From positions 310,001 through 374,000 of the forward strand of contig JBAJFG010000184.1 in assembly GCA_037903475.1 (NCBI GenBank): 64,000 nt of DNA, written 5' to 3'. The stretch is from Ancylostoma caninum (Eukaryota > Nematoda > Chromadorea > Rhabditida > Ancylostomatidae). The first letter of the stretch is position 1; each line of letters starts with the position of its first letter. A model generated the notes under the pieces. That model was not told the DNA's origin. It ran no database searches and saw nothing but the letters and a program-made list of their open reading frames with translations. Below are positions 22,995 to 33,869 of this stretch, in pieces. Position numbers and translations under genes: made by a program.

Positions 22995-23690
22995 GAACGC
23001 GTCATCATAAGCTGTTGTGACACTTTCTGAAACCAGTTGTGCAACTTGTGCAGTTGATCAAATTTTCAAAATATTTCCTAACTTTGTTCCATTACTTTCG
23101 AGATTTGCAAAGAGTGTGGCTGCAGTGATGACGGACAGCTGAGCCGGGGCCCCGTAGTCCAGAAAAACATCATGTAGGTGTCCACCGATCGAGAAAGAGT
23201 CCGCAGTGGCCCAATAGTGGAAAAGCGGCGGGGTACGGGTCCATAGATGGAGAAAGGGTCCGCCGTGGTCCAATAGTGGAGGAAACGCCAGGATACGGGT
23301 CCATCGATGGACACTGGGTCTGCAGGGGCCCATTAACGGGGAAATGCCAGGCAACGAGTCCACGGATGGGGATTGGGTCTGCTATGGCCCAATACTGGAG
23401 AAAGCGCCAGGATAGGTGTCCATGGATGGGGACTGGGTCCGCAAGGGGCCGATTAGTGGGGAAAGCGCCGGGATACGAGTCCCATCGATGGATCGGGTCT
23501 GTGCTGACCCAGTAGTGGGAAGAACGCCAGGATACAGATCCACAAATGGAGGATGGGTCTGCCCTGGTCCAACAGCGGGATAAGCACCAGGATACTGGTC
23601 CACTGATGGAGAATGGGTCCGCCATGGCGCAATAGTAGGGAAAACGCCAAGATGCACGTGTGGCGATGGAGAAGGGGCACGCTACCCGCT
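22995..23690 (-). repeat. Family-A array and exit sequence, minus orientation
   Basis: Reverse complement shows ~9 units of 60 bp followed by the exit sequence (CTGGACTACGGGGCC, then GAGAAT-like and AACTTTG blocks). The part 22995-23100 matches 180-235, including the CACAACAGCTTATGA block. Confidence 0.88.
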
Positions 23691-23699
23691 CATTCGCGT

Positions 23700-24365
23700 C
23701 TCAGTCGACCATCTCTTCTTCCTCTCCGTTGGCTGTTGATAGTGGGTCCAGGCATGTAAGAAATGTTACAGAAACGAGTAGCTATTATCAGTGTATCGGA
23801 AATTAGCTTTACATGTAGGTGCGGGATTAGGAACTTGCAACCAAGGCTAAGATGGCGAGAAGGCTCGAAGCCCGACGTTGGCGGCCAGACCCATAGAGTA
23901 TACGCAACACATAAGGAGGATTTCGTATTTGAGCTCAGCTAATGATTAGTTTCCCTTTTTGCTGATTTTCTAAGCATTCCACACGTGTGAAGCTTTTGCA
24001 CATACCTCAAGTGGCTGCCCCACACCACTTTCTAGCGTCCCGAAGGGGCGCTAGTCCTTATATCTGTTTGTTTCTCCAAATCCAGTTGTTTAGTTTCGTC
24101 ATTATTTTTTGAATATTCATTACTAGTAGGTGTAGTCGGCTTTGCTCGGGTCCTCTATTTCTCCCGGCTATTTGAATCTGATGCCAACATTTGTTGAGCC
24201 AAAAGGAACCTATCGAGATATTCATCACTTAGTGATCAGCCTAAATGACACTTCTTCATCCCGTCCCCTTCCCACAAAAGCAAGGTAAAGTTGTTTGGCT
24301 GGTAAATTCTTCTAAAATGCTCCCCATATTCACGCTGAAAGTTTCGGAAAGTCCCAGAAGACACG
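23700..24365. other. Dispersed repeat (23975-24062) and otherwise unrecognised sequence
   Basis: 23975-24062 is the inverted partner of 3234-3312. GTCGGCTTTGCTCGGGT at ~24136 resembles GGCTTCGCTCGGGT at ~799, both upstream of minisatellite D, so the association of these blocks may be part of one composite repeat. Confidence 0.5.
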
Positions 24366-24369
24366 GTTT

Positions 24370-24775
24370 CACCGACCTGTGAGCATTAATACAAAAAAAT
24401 CGATAAAATCGATAAATCGATAGCGCCGTACAAAACAGTTGTTATTCGTGTTCAGCGTGTTGACATACCCCAGTTACCATGTCTTCACCGCACCCGGGGC
24501 AAAAATAGCGAAAAATCAATAAAATCGGTAGTGCTGTACACAACGGTTGTCATATTCGTGTTCAGCGTATTGACATACCCCAGTAGCCGTGTCTTCACCG
24601 CGCCCGGGGCAAAAACAGCGAAAAATCAATAAAGTCGATAAATCGATGGTGCCGTACAAAACGGTTGTCATGTTCGTGTTCAGCGTATTGACGTACCCCA
24701 GTAGCCATGTCTTCACCGCGCCCGGGGCAAAAACAGCGAAAAATCAATAAAATCGATAAATCGATAAACCAGTCG
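24370..24775 (+). repeat. Minisatellite D, second array
   Basis: Three to four units of 110-118 bp with ATCGATAAATCGAT, GTTCAGCGTATTGACATACC and GCGCCCGGGGCAAAAA blocks. Same family as 1015-1495 but more homogeneous. Confidence 0.9.
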
Positions 24776-24779
24776 ACAA

Positions 24780-25470
24780 TCGAAGGTGCAAAGTAGCCTA
24801 AAACCTGTGCCGGCCCTTAGAGAAGTTTCACTCTATAACAAGGAAGATAGATCTAGGACGAGAAAAGCGTACAATGTGGAAATTTAGGCCAGGGGCCTCT
24901 TTTTTTAAACGACTCGTCACAACACTGCGTATCGACAATGCGCTGAGAGTCGACGCGCAGTAACAGAACAGTTTTCGGGGATTAGCGACTAAATCTTTTA
25001 ATATAGTAGGGTCTTCCCAACTGACAGTGAGATACTGGCTCGTTTGACTGGATAAAAATGGTGCGGAAGTGAACACCCGCGATTTGTAATTATTGTCGAT
25101 ATAGCGAGCTTCTCTTGAATAACAGGAACCGTGAATGTGTATGTGCGGAGACTTTCTCCAACCTCGAAGTTTTCCTAAATCAGATCATCACCGTAAATGG
25201 CTTGCGTCAGGAGTTTGGTTTAGTTGTAAGGGTGTAGTCCGCGGCAGCCTTTTGCAACCTAGTCAAACATTGACACAGGAATCACAGTATTGAAACTTCG
25301 AATTGCTGTTCAAAAATTCACCACGGATGTGGCCGGCAGCGCTGAGTAGAGGCTGGTTTTTCTCTGCTTCAAGCCACATGTTTCAAAACTTGGCAAAAAC
25401 TGCGGCAGTAGGACAGGACATCGATGTTCTCATCCACTGTCCTTATTCCTTATCTCACTCCCTTACATCA
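24780..25470. other. No supported gene
   Basis: A minus-strand frame of 82 codons (25076-24828) has no recognised motif. No repeat family was identified. Confidence 0.4.
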
Positions 25471-25471
25471 T

Positions 25472-25580
25472 ATCCCTTTTCCGAGCTCCTCGATGCAAAC
25501 CTGCGACAGCAGCGGGTTGCTGATCTGGTGCATGCTGAAGTCATCCTCCGAAAAATTGCGAATTCTTGCAACCTCAGTTT
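25472..25580 (-). pseudogene. Paralogous fragment of the 12.2-kb coiled-coil relic
   Basis: The reverse complement matches 12221-12330 (shared CCAGATCAGCAACC, CTCGCAG-like and GAGGAGCTCGG-like blocks). The frame that reads LQISNLLLSQ in the first copy reads HQISNPLLSQ here, but flanking frames do not stay aligned. Short, probably non-functional. Confidence 0.45.
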
Positions 25581-25841
25581 TTGTTGTAGAGGCCTCCATC
25601 ATTGTATCCTTCATCGCGATTGTGCATTTTTCCGAAGAAGTGGTACTCATTTCTCTTCACGCTTTTATTGCCTTTGCTAGCTTCTACTTCCTACGCACTT
25701 TGCTAGGTTCTTTCTATAAAAATCACCACCAGTAAAGAGAGTGTGGCCGAACCAATTATTCTCAGTGAATAATTCTGTTTCTATCATAATGATGGCACAA
25801 AGCACGTATTAATAGTTTAGCCATTTAAAATCCTTATAGAG

Positions 25842-25932
25842 ATGTGTAGAAACCAAATGAATGGCCTGGCATTGTCGTTACCTTTTTCCGGACCAAAAAA
25901 GGATATGGAGGAGGAGATCGTACTAGAAGAAA
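25842..25932 (+). CDS. Candidate short exon
   Basis: CTTATAG at 25832-25839 could be an acceptor, and an in-frame ATG at 25842 opens 30 codons (ending PKKDMEEEIVLEE) to a consensus GTAAGTG donor at 25933 in phase 1. The peptide turns strongly acidic. Its exit phase does not match the next candidate exon at 27153, so an intermediate exon would be required. An RTE fragment occupies part of the interval. Confidence 0.3.
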
Positions 25933-26329
25933 GTAAGTGAGGATTTTAAGGTCTTAATAAAAGTTTTGAAGTTTCGTCTACACTTTTGCTGGAGCATTGT
26001 TTATCAACCGTAACGGATCCATTTGAGAGGTCAGAATAAGAAAAAGAATCGAAAATTTCACTGAAGTATAGGCTGTTCAGTGCCTTTCAATTTTTAGGGC
26101 GCGAAATGGCCTAGCGATCTAATGCACAGCTTTAGAGCACCAGCTCCGTCGTCTAGGTGGTCCACTCAATGGTGCCTTTCTTTGTGCTTATTAAAGAGCT
26201 GCAGAATCTGTTGTGCAACTGGAATCACAACGTGACAAACAAGAGTGTTCCATTGACCGGGTTAATATAGTAAACGTCGACATTTCTAACATGAAGGTTT
26301 CATCTTTGGTTGGCACCGTTGTCCACGTG

Positions 26330-26930
26330 GAGTATAGCCCCTCACAACGTGGCCAAGATGGCATTGTGACTTTGAGCGTGGGCACGTTGACAGACCGTTC
26401 ATGTTCAAAAATCGAAGAACATATGTCACGGTTTCAAGGTAGTCTACATCGGCAGTTCATGGACCGGAAGTGGCGTTGGCATAATCGTCTCTCAACGCTC
26501 TCGAGACTCGATAGTCGAGGTGCGGCGTTTCGACGATCGCCTCTTGAAATTCATCGTCACCACTGCAGAACAATCGCTCCACTTCTCAGCGTGCACACCG
26601 CAGGCAGGCTATTGTGAGCAGGAGAAAAAGGACTTCTGCATGTTGCTCAAAGGAAAGGCCACGGGCAGATGAAAACAGGAAAAACGACAGGTTCTGATAA
26701 CGTAGCGGCGAGACTATGGCAGTCAAGGCATTCCGACTCAGCTGAGTGGCTGAAGTTGTTTTTCAACCAAGTCGGAGCAGAAAAAAAGACTTGTGTGGAT
26801 TCACAGAAGAGCACCTCTTCTGTCATTCCACACAAGTCTTGGTCTGGAAAAGATACTATCAGATACATAGAATTTTTCCCGTTCGATATAGCACTTTTTA
26901 ATGGGAGCGTCCAAGAATATTAAAAAAAGT
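26330..26930 (+). pseudogene. RTE retrotransposon fragment (endonuclease start and RT start)
   Basis: Frame one reads DGIVTLSVGTLTDRSC, the first strand of an RTE AP-endonuclease. After a frameshift near 26430 another frame reads FKVVYIGSSWTGSGVGIIVS and later FSACTPQAGYCEQEKKDF, the middle of the same domain. From 26669 the frame reads KTGKTTGSDNVAARLW and AEWLKLFFNQV, the entry to the RTE reverse transcriptase. The intervening endonuclease C-terminus and linker are deleted. There is no catalytic FADD/YADD. It belongs with the 31.4-kb fragment rather than with the 42- and 52-kb copies. Confidence 0.85.
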
Positions 26931-27152
26931 GTGAAAGGTAGCGAAAGAACACTGATATTAAGGCTACATACAAATCGAATTGAGGTGTTATACCATCGCT
27001 TTCTAAACCTGGTTTTGTATCACTTACAAACGAGCATTCAAGGCTGGGCAACCTAGGATAATAGATGGATCTTACCCTGGGTTACATGGAAATCCTCTCT
27101 CCTTATGACACCCATTTCTTTCCTGTTCTTCCTTTTTATGTTGCGTTTTCAG

Positions 27153-27709
27153 GTGAAAAAACGGAGCTCATTGAATCTGTTGAAGAAAATCGAGAAGATA
27201 CGCCAACTGAGAAACCGTGCGGGGGACCAGCGAAAAATAGCAACCTTCGAATTATGACGTCAAGGCATCGACCAACCTTACGTAGCATATTCACCATGGG
27301 AAAAGAACCGCGAATTGACGGAAAAGGTGTTGTCCCCAATTGGTAGTTGCCCTTTGGCCAAGAGTGTCCTTAACCAGTTTTGTTCAGTACGTCCAAGCAC
27401 TGCCGTCGCTACATCGTCGGCCACCTCATTCGTTCCCCCTCCTTTGCAACGCGGTGAAACAGTGCCTGCTCTGAGAAGCATAATGACAATGTCAGAAATC
27501 ACGCACGACAACGAGGACCATGACAAGGTATATGATTGAAGAAGTTCTGGTAGAACTCCGAAGGACGTTCTTGTTTGCAGAAAGTGAGTGGCGGCTATAT
27601 AACTGATGATCCACAGTGCAACCGAAAATACACTGTCGTATACTCCGATGCTGAATCGGATATTGACCTGAGAGATATTCTAGAATGTTCTCATAAATCC
27701 ATGGCTGTG
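27153..27709 (+). pseudogene. Two phase-consistent exons of an unrecognised protein, one premature stop
   Basis: GCGTTTTCAG precedes exon 27153-27527 (125 codons, phase 0 at both ends) with one internal TGA at 27255-27257. A 53-bp intron with GTATATG donor and TTGTTTGCAG acceptor leads to exon 27581-27709 (43 open codons, phase 0), followed by a GTGAGA donor. The first exon starts basic and coil-like (LLKKIEKIRQLRNRAG), then is Ser/Thr/Pro-rich; the second is acidic (YSDAESDIDLRDILE). I recognise no domain. The splice phases fit too well for chance, but the TGA means a pseudogene, a polymorphic stop or a sequence error. Confidence 0.5.
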
Positions 27710-27926
27710 GTGAGATTTTGAAGGGTTCCCATTGTGTCGCCTTCTCAGCAATGATTGCGTAGAGCTTTTGATGTGGTGGGCGTCACAGTTGGTGTTGAAT
27801 GCCTTTCGCAATAAATTGCCAGATTTTTGTGGAATCCGAGTTATCGTTTATTTTGAAATGTGGCATTGTTTTGGATGGCCTAAATCGCTGCGTAACGGAT
27901 CTTCCCTTGGATTGCTTTTGAGTCTC

Positions 27927-27990
27927 TTAAAGGCAGCACCCATGAAAATTTTCATGTCCCAAATTTTGGATGTTTGGAATGTGGACGATA
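27927..27990. mobile_element. Left end of a TTAA-bounded family T1 element
   Basis: TTAAAGGCAGCACCCATGAA followed by AATTTTCATG matches the T1 termini at 9179 and 58435. No opposite end was found in the next 700 bases, so it is truncated. Confidence 0.6.
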
Positions 27991-27994
27991 GTCC

Positions 27995-28340
27995 CAGCAA
28001 TTCTACGCAAGCTGCACCATCAAACGCATCTGCATTCCCGAGACATAACAAGTTAACATGGCATCAGATCCTCGGATAAGTTGATACAGATCACCTGTTT
28101 TCTGCCACGGTCAATCAGTTTTCGAAGATAACCTTAGTTTTCTATGCTCATTTCGAGAAATTTCAAATTGTGATGGTCTACTTCACCCATTTGCAATCTT
28201 TCGAGTGTTATTCGATAGTACGAACACCCCTTTTTCTCAGAACTTCCAGAATCTCGAATATGGTGTGAATTTTTGTTTGTTATTGTGTTAGCTCTTCACA
28301 CTTAACCATTTTGTTTCTTCCTCCGCAACGGCTTGCCGTC
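27995..28340. other. No recognised feature
   Basis: Spacer between a truncated MITE end and the RTE relic. Confidence 0.4.
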
Positions 28341-28344
28341 TCAC

Positions 28345-30600
28345 AGGAGCGCTGGGGTGACCTTGAGCTCCTCCAGTAGGGTTTCCCAAGCTGAGGAGTT
28401 CGACTTTTCCAGGTGACTGGAAGCCTAGCTCATCGTCGGTGTACACGGGAATCGCCCAATGCTACAACTCACACGGAGATTGACCACATACTCACAAACA
28501 TATACACATATAAACACATAAACACAAATCCGATTCACCTGTAAGATGGAAAAGAATATGAGCCACCGCGGAGAAGGAAGAAAAGAAGTCGTGTACTACA
28601 GCAGCATTCTTAAGGAGTCCGTATCTGAACTAGACTGACACATCATGGAAAGCCCAACCGAAGATTATGGGCTGCTTCCCCAAAAGCTATCAGCCTGTGC
28701 CGAACGGGACTCAACACCGCCAAACTTGGAACGTATTTCAAAGGTCTTCAAGGAACTGCCTGGGAAAAGAAGGGCTTTGAGGCTTGATCCGAGTTCATCA
28801 CATGTCGAGCAATTGCTAGCCAATGCCAACTGCAGAAGAGCATGGCAGGAGGATCTCCAGAAGCACAGACGGAAGAAGTTTCTGGAGACAGCAGCAGGAA
28901 CGAAAAGTCTGAAGAAGTGTCGGAAGGACCTCCGCGATTACAGAGTCCCACTGACCGCACTACTGAACGAAGAAGGAATCGTCACTTCTTGCCGTCGTGA
29001 GATGGAATCCATCGTGGAAAGGTTCTACGCAATCCTTTTCGCTCTTCAGCTCTCGTGCCAAACCCACATATTCCCCCTAGTGATGAACCACCTCGGTTTC
29101 TTCCGCAGAAGTCCGCGTTGCGTTCAGAAGCATGAAGCCCGGCAGAGCTCCAGGACCTGACCGTATATCAGACGATCTCCTGCGAGCTGGAGGGCATCGA
29201 CTACACATAATTCTCGCGGAACATATATCATTATGTCTTCAGAGGGGAAGGATTCCGAACCAGTGGAAAACCTCGCGCACCATTCTTCCTCACAAGAAAG
29301 GTGACAGGGAGGACCTTCGGAACTACCGTCCAATATGTTTGCTGAGTGTGCTTTACAAGCTTTTCACAAAGATCATTCTTATGCGAATATCGAGGAGCTT
29401 GGATGAAGCCCAAAAACAGGCCGGATTCCAACAGAGGTTCAGCTGCATGGACAACATCTAAACCTTTTCGAGGGTTATCGAAGTTTGCCGGGAATATCGC
29501 TCACCCCTCGTCCTAACCTTCGTCGATTACGAAAAAGCATAGCGTTGAGAATAGCGTTGAGACAAACGCCATATCGTCAGCACTAGTCGACCCAATGGAT
29601 TCATCATATGTGAGGACATTAGCCGGCTGCTACCGTCAATGTTCTACAACAGTGCAGCTTTTCCGGCGCCCCATTACCGTTCCAGTAGCGAAAGGAGTGC
29701 GACAGGGCGACACTATATCGCCTAAGCTGTTTACCGCCGCCTTACAGTGGCCAATGAAATCACTCGACTGAGGCGAAAGGGCTATTCGTGTCATTGAAGA
29801 TTCTTCTCAAACCTTCATTTTGCAGACGACATTGTGCTTTTTTCGAGCAGTATTGATGAAGCACAGGTGATGTTCACGAGCTAGACGAAATTGGGAAAAG
29901 GGTAGGGCTGCGAATGAGCAGGACAAGGACAAAGTTCATGAGAAACATCTTCTGTGAAGGAGAAGGAATAGAACTTGAAGGATCGCAGATAACGGAGACG
30001 ATACCTCGGACGTACTAAAGTGTGTACCTTGGACGCTCAATGAACATGGAGAACGACCTTAAAGAAGAAGAGCAGCATGGGCCGCGTTCGGGTCTCTAAG
30101 AGAAGCCACAGACCAACTGGTGGATTCTGACCTCCGTGCTCATCCTTTTGATTCTACGGTTCTTCCAGCACTCTGCTACTCTGCGGAGACGTGGGAAGAC
30201 ACGACGACCACATCAAAGTCACTACGAACTGTGCATAGAACGTTCTCTTCTGAGGTATAACCGGCACACGCAAATGCAAGCCGGACTTCGCAGCTCCGAT
30301 TCACGGCGAATATCCCGTCTTCATGATCCAGCGGAATACGTGTCGAGAGCTAAACATCGATGGGCCGGTCATATAATGAGAAGGGAAGATGATGGATGGG
30401 CAAAAAGGACTTCGGAGCGGATCGCGAGAGAGATGAAACGACCTCGAGGGAGGACACCAACGAGATGGGCAGGCGTATTCGCTCCACGGATGGACCAGCT
30501 CAGCTGAAAACAAGTCGAACTTCTCGTCAGCGTCGGCCACGGTGCTCCTGGATGACAATGGCGAGAGAAAGAACCGAATGGGTGCGATGCTAGCGCTCGC
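28345..30600 (+). pseudogene. RTE retrotransposon relic, reverse-transcriptase part (RTE family R2)
   Basis: The first 300 bases look like the element's 5' leader; the endonuclease is missing. From 28645 the linker is open for ~150 codons. The RT begins at ~29132 (MKPGRAPGPDRISDDLLRAG) and continues IPNQWKTSRTILPHKKGD and LRNYRPICLLSVLYKLFTKI, then meets a TAA. Further pieces in shifted frames include GVRQGDTISPKLFTAALQW, HFADDIVLFSSS (intact catalytic Asp pair) and VYLGRSMNMENDLKEE. A C-terminal part reads AKHRWAGHIMRRED at ~30348. Multiple stops and frameshifts make it inactive. This family is distinct from, but related to, the copies at 42-45 and 52-56 kb. Confidence 0.92.
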
Positions 30601-30635
30601 ACAACAAGTGACGACGACCGATCTAATTACTAAGT

Positions 30636-30963
30636 ACAGTGGATGTCGCCATTGTCATCCAGGAATCCAAACCGAATCGAGAAGAGCAGCGCCTAGGAGT
30701 AGCATTCCGGCGGATGTCAACGAAGGTGGCCCACCCACGGCGTCGAGAAGGACGCGGCACCACCGCGGGATCGGTGTCGTCAGCCGTCGGAATGCTACTC
30801 CTAGGCGCTGCTCTTCTCGATTCTGTCGAAAACCCTTAAAACGGATAGAAAAGCTGCTAGAAATAGCGTAACAGCAGCAGACATCGGTTATGGCTCGTGC
30901 TTCGCGGTTGCGCAGCGTTCTTTTCAAGGCCATGGATGGACCACCGCCATTGACGTCCACTGT
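30636..30963. mobile_element. Nested inverted-repeat element, ~328 bp
   Basis: Outer ends ACAGTGGATGTC and GACGTCCACTGT form a short inverted repeat. Inside, a perfect 35-bp inverted pair starts AATCGAGAAGAGCAGCGCCT (30673-30707) and is complemented at ~30787-30822. It abuts the 3' end of the RTE relic. The inner hairpin may be a separate insertion. Confidence 0.7.
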
Positions 30964-30969
30964 GTTTCG

Positions 30970-31435
30970 TTTCTTTTTTTTTGAGGTATGTCTCTATAGT
31001 GAGCATTCTATTTCCTTTTCGTTTGTGCTTTTTCCCCTTCAAAAAAGCTGAAAAATTAGTCGAGTATCTAGTTGCACCATGAAATTCGTTGGCAATAAAG
31101 GCATCGTTATCGACTTCCTTGATCTACTTCATCCACGTAACTCGGCTTGCTAAATTGCAACAAATTTTGAAGCATCCGGGAGCCATTTTACCGTAAGTTT
31201 TGAGAAAATTGACCACATCATCCATGGTCCTTATAGTCAGAAATCCAATTTTTTTTTGTGAATGCTGCCTTGAAGTGCTTTACAGGTTTGTGAAACAACG
31301 TTCACAAGCACTCGTTCTACCAGAAAACAAAACAACTGAAATCACAAGGAAGTGGCGCAACGGCAGTACAACTATTTTGATGTTGATGAAGGAATTCGCT
31401 CAACTGTTCCGATAGATCTGCGCGCATTCGCTACC
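30970..31435. other. No recognised feature
   Basis: AT-rich spacer with no supported exon or repeat. Confidence 0.4.
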
Positions 31436-31439
31436 CATG

Positions 31440-31790
31440 TAGATCACTATCAATGAAACAATGGATGCAGAGGCAAATGGGCTAGATCCAGTTGCAGGGC
31501 TGCGTAGCTCTGAAGTGGAAATGTTGAAATTCCACTGGCTAGTTGGCGAAGTTCTTCAACCAGGTCATTGCACAGAGATATTGACACCTGTGGATTGACA
31601 GCAGAGCACTACAATGCCGATCTGGGAGGATAACGGTCGCCACACCAACTCTTCCTCATACTATGAACACTGTGAACATAGCATGATCCGACTATCCACC
31701 AACCAGTGCGTCTTCGTGCGCGACACCGATGGTGTTACCGAAGATGCTCGACGTTTGACCGCGAAATGCTGAAGATGTTGTGGAGATACA
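31440..31790 (+). pseudogene. RTE reverse-transcriptase fragment
   Basis: Broken frames read ANGLDPVAGL, QQSTTMPIWEDNG, and SMIRLSTNQCVFV followed by EDARRLTAK. These line up with the RTE RT segment that normally reads ATGPDDVAADLW ... STTIPIWKKKG ... LSDNQCGFV. Same general family as 26330-26930. No catalytic motif remains. Confidence 0.75.
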
Positions 31791-31799
31791 GTGAGGATT

Positions 31800-32107
31800 T
31801 ACGGAGGTGCGTTCTTTGCGGAATCGAGGCGCACAGAGCGCAATGGCTCCGCTCGCGTTAGAATCGCTGCCGTAGTAGCAAATCACAGGACGCGGTGCTT
31901 CCAGAGTTAGCGAAAAACACATTCCGATCCACGCTCACCGTACGATTCACTGTCGCTAGTTCATGTCGCGCATGTGCATGCGCGTCGCTCTATGCATTGG
32001 ATAAGGCACGAAGTGCGATTCGCTGACTTCAAGTAGGTACCTCCTGCGGTTCCTACTTTTTAGCTCTTGGCTACACCCACCCAGCTAGGCCCCACCCCTT
32101 ACTTAAA
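31800..32107. other. No recognised feature
   Basis: Contains CGCATGTGCATGCGCG near 31968, a short palindrome. Otherwise nothing supported. Confidence 0.4.
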
Positions 32108-32569
32108 GTCGTTAGCAGAGATGTGCGTAATTACGAATTACGATTTTCGGATTACGATTTACGGCCATTTTTGCGAATTTCTTACGATTTACGATTTACG
32201 AAAAAGTGGCCAAAATTTCGTAACAGAGTCGTAAATAACTACTAGACAGGAATCTCGCCATAGCTTTTGTGGTCAGTATATGTACAATATGCCCCATTTA
32301 TTTACGTCTGCATTCCACAGCATATTGTATTAAGAGTGGATTTTCTCAGTTTTGCCAGTGGCTTAAATTATCTGCAAACATGGTCTCTTCCCGGACTAGC
32401 TTCCAAGTTCTCTGTTGAGAAGATTTGCTAGAACCCCGGAGATGATATGGAAGGCCACAAGAAATTCGAATAGTCTTTTTTCAGATTTTTTTCCGGACAG
32501 TGTTAAGCTCTTGCAGTCCCCGCCGTTTGTCGATAAGTTTCACATTACTTCCAGTATTAACTGTGGCGT

Positions 32570-32850
32570 GTGCGCGTGTGGCGCAGTGGTAAGTGGCTCA
32601 CTGCGCACGCACACGATCGATGGTTCGATCCCGCCCGAGGCCAACCAAACCTTCCATCCCTCCGGGGTCGGTAAATTGGTACCAGAGGAGTCTGGGAGGA
32701 TGAAGCACTGACTTGGTACATCGGGTGCCCCCCGCAGGTTATTGTACAGGGCACATACGCATTCAACGCCTCTACGATGCTCAGATGAAGTGGAATGCGT
32801 GACGCATCCCTCGTGATGGGATTGATTAACGGCGACCACTCTATCCTTTA
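32570..32850 (+). mobile_element. tRNA-derived SINE
   Basis: A head with RNA polymerase III promoter boxes: A box TGGCGCAGTGG (32579-32589) and B box GGTTCGATCCC (32632-32642), 53 bases apart. The non-tRNA body follows, containing CCCTCCGGGGTCGGTAAATTG and running to 32850, where the TTAA MITE begins. No poly-A tail is visible because the MITE may have removed or displaced it. No second copy of this body was found in the window. Confidence 0.75.
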
Positions 32851-33274
32851 TTAAAGGCAGAGGTCCACCTCATATTCGTGGTTGAGGTAATGGCAGATTC
32901 TACATCTCCTCCACACGCTGAATCCAGCGGTATAGGTAAATTGTCTCAAAATAGTCTTTGAACCCGTCTTCCTGGACGGGGTCTGTAACAGATTGCTAAC
33001 CCGAGTTGACGTGTGAAACCGTTGATCTTATCGATTGAACACGCCAAGACTCGTGGGCCACCGCTGAAGTCGTGGCAGTCAGCCAGCACAGCAATCGGAT
33101 TTTTGGAGCGATCCGCCTCCGGGCTCCAAAAATGTAGCCATTTCGACCGCTTCAAAAATGGGGCTTTTGTCGCTTTAGAGTCTGCTGTTGTACATTACTG
33201 GGATCAACATGACCAGAAGGCCTAGGATATGTCTTTAACTTCAAGAACGGAATGAGGTGGCCCCCTGCCTTTAA
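32851..33274. mobile_element. TTAA-bounded MITE (family T2), 424 bp
   Basis: Ends TTAAAGGCAGAGGTCCACCT and (reverse-complemented) TTAAAGGCAGGGGGCCACCT. About 80% identical along its whole length to 61128-61541, sharing ACCCGTCTTCC-GGACGGGG and GATCCGCCTCCGGGCTCC blocks. No coding potential. Confidence 0.9.
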
Positions 33275-33869
33275 GTGTGGCATTCTGCAGTGCGTGGTTT
33301 TTTTTCTTGGTGACGGCTCTCATACGAAAATATTGGTAATGCCAACTGAACTATATAATTGATAAATGATTTCTTTTGGTATTCGCCTCACATTCAACTT
33401 GATTTTAGAAGTGGCATTAAATGCTCATATGCTCAAAGCTTTGCAGGGGCATCTGATAAATCGCATAAGCGTTCTGTGTTATTAGACTCTTCCGACTCCT
33501 TTGGAATGATTGGTTGTTCTGGGAACAGAACCATCCTTTGTGTTCATTTTAAAAGCACTGATTAGAATAAAAAAATGATATCAATGGATAATATTCAGCT
33601 CAGAACTGGATTGCCCTCAAAAAACAACAAAAAAAGTTGTACCCTCTTCTCAATACCATCACTCTCAGGAGAACATAAGGAATTGGCTGAGGAACAGTTT
33701 CGCAGCGGTAACTCTGAACGCTCTGAGGATGATTTTATTCAAAGAATCAAGATCTTTTGGATGCTACCAGTGGTTTTCAGTTTCTTTAGCTACGATTGAC
33801 AACGTTTTTTTGGGAAGTTTACGATTTACGATTTACGGAAATCAAATTTTTTGTTACGCACATCCTTGG

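Larger units (their letters stand above)
32116..33868. mobile_element. hAT element, 1.75 kb, carrying a SINE and a MITE
   Basis: Ends CAGAGATGTGCGTAA and (reverse-complemented) CAAGGATGTGCGTAA are hAT-type termini. The flanking octamers GTCGTTAG and GTCGTCAG match at 7 of 8 positions, as expected for the hAT 8-bp target duplication. Subterminal ACGATTTACG repeats occur at both ends. A tRNA-derived SINE and a TTAA MITE are nested inside; without them the host is about 1.05 kb. A diverged copy at 38490-39020 lacks both insertions. No transposase is recognisable. Confidence 0.88.

Noticed and set aside
24828..25076. 82-codon minus-strand frame considered as a transposase N-terminus
   Set aside because: No helix-turn-helix pattern or flanking terminal repeats could be supported.
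26097..26170. Possible tRNA or SINE head (GGCGCGAAATGGCCTAGCG)
   Set aside because: No B box at the right distance and no cloverleaf; left uncalled.
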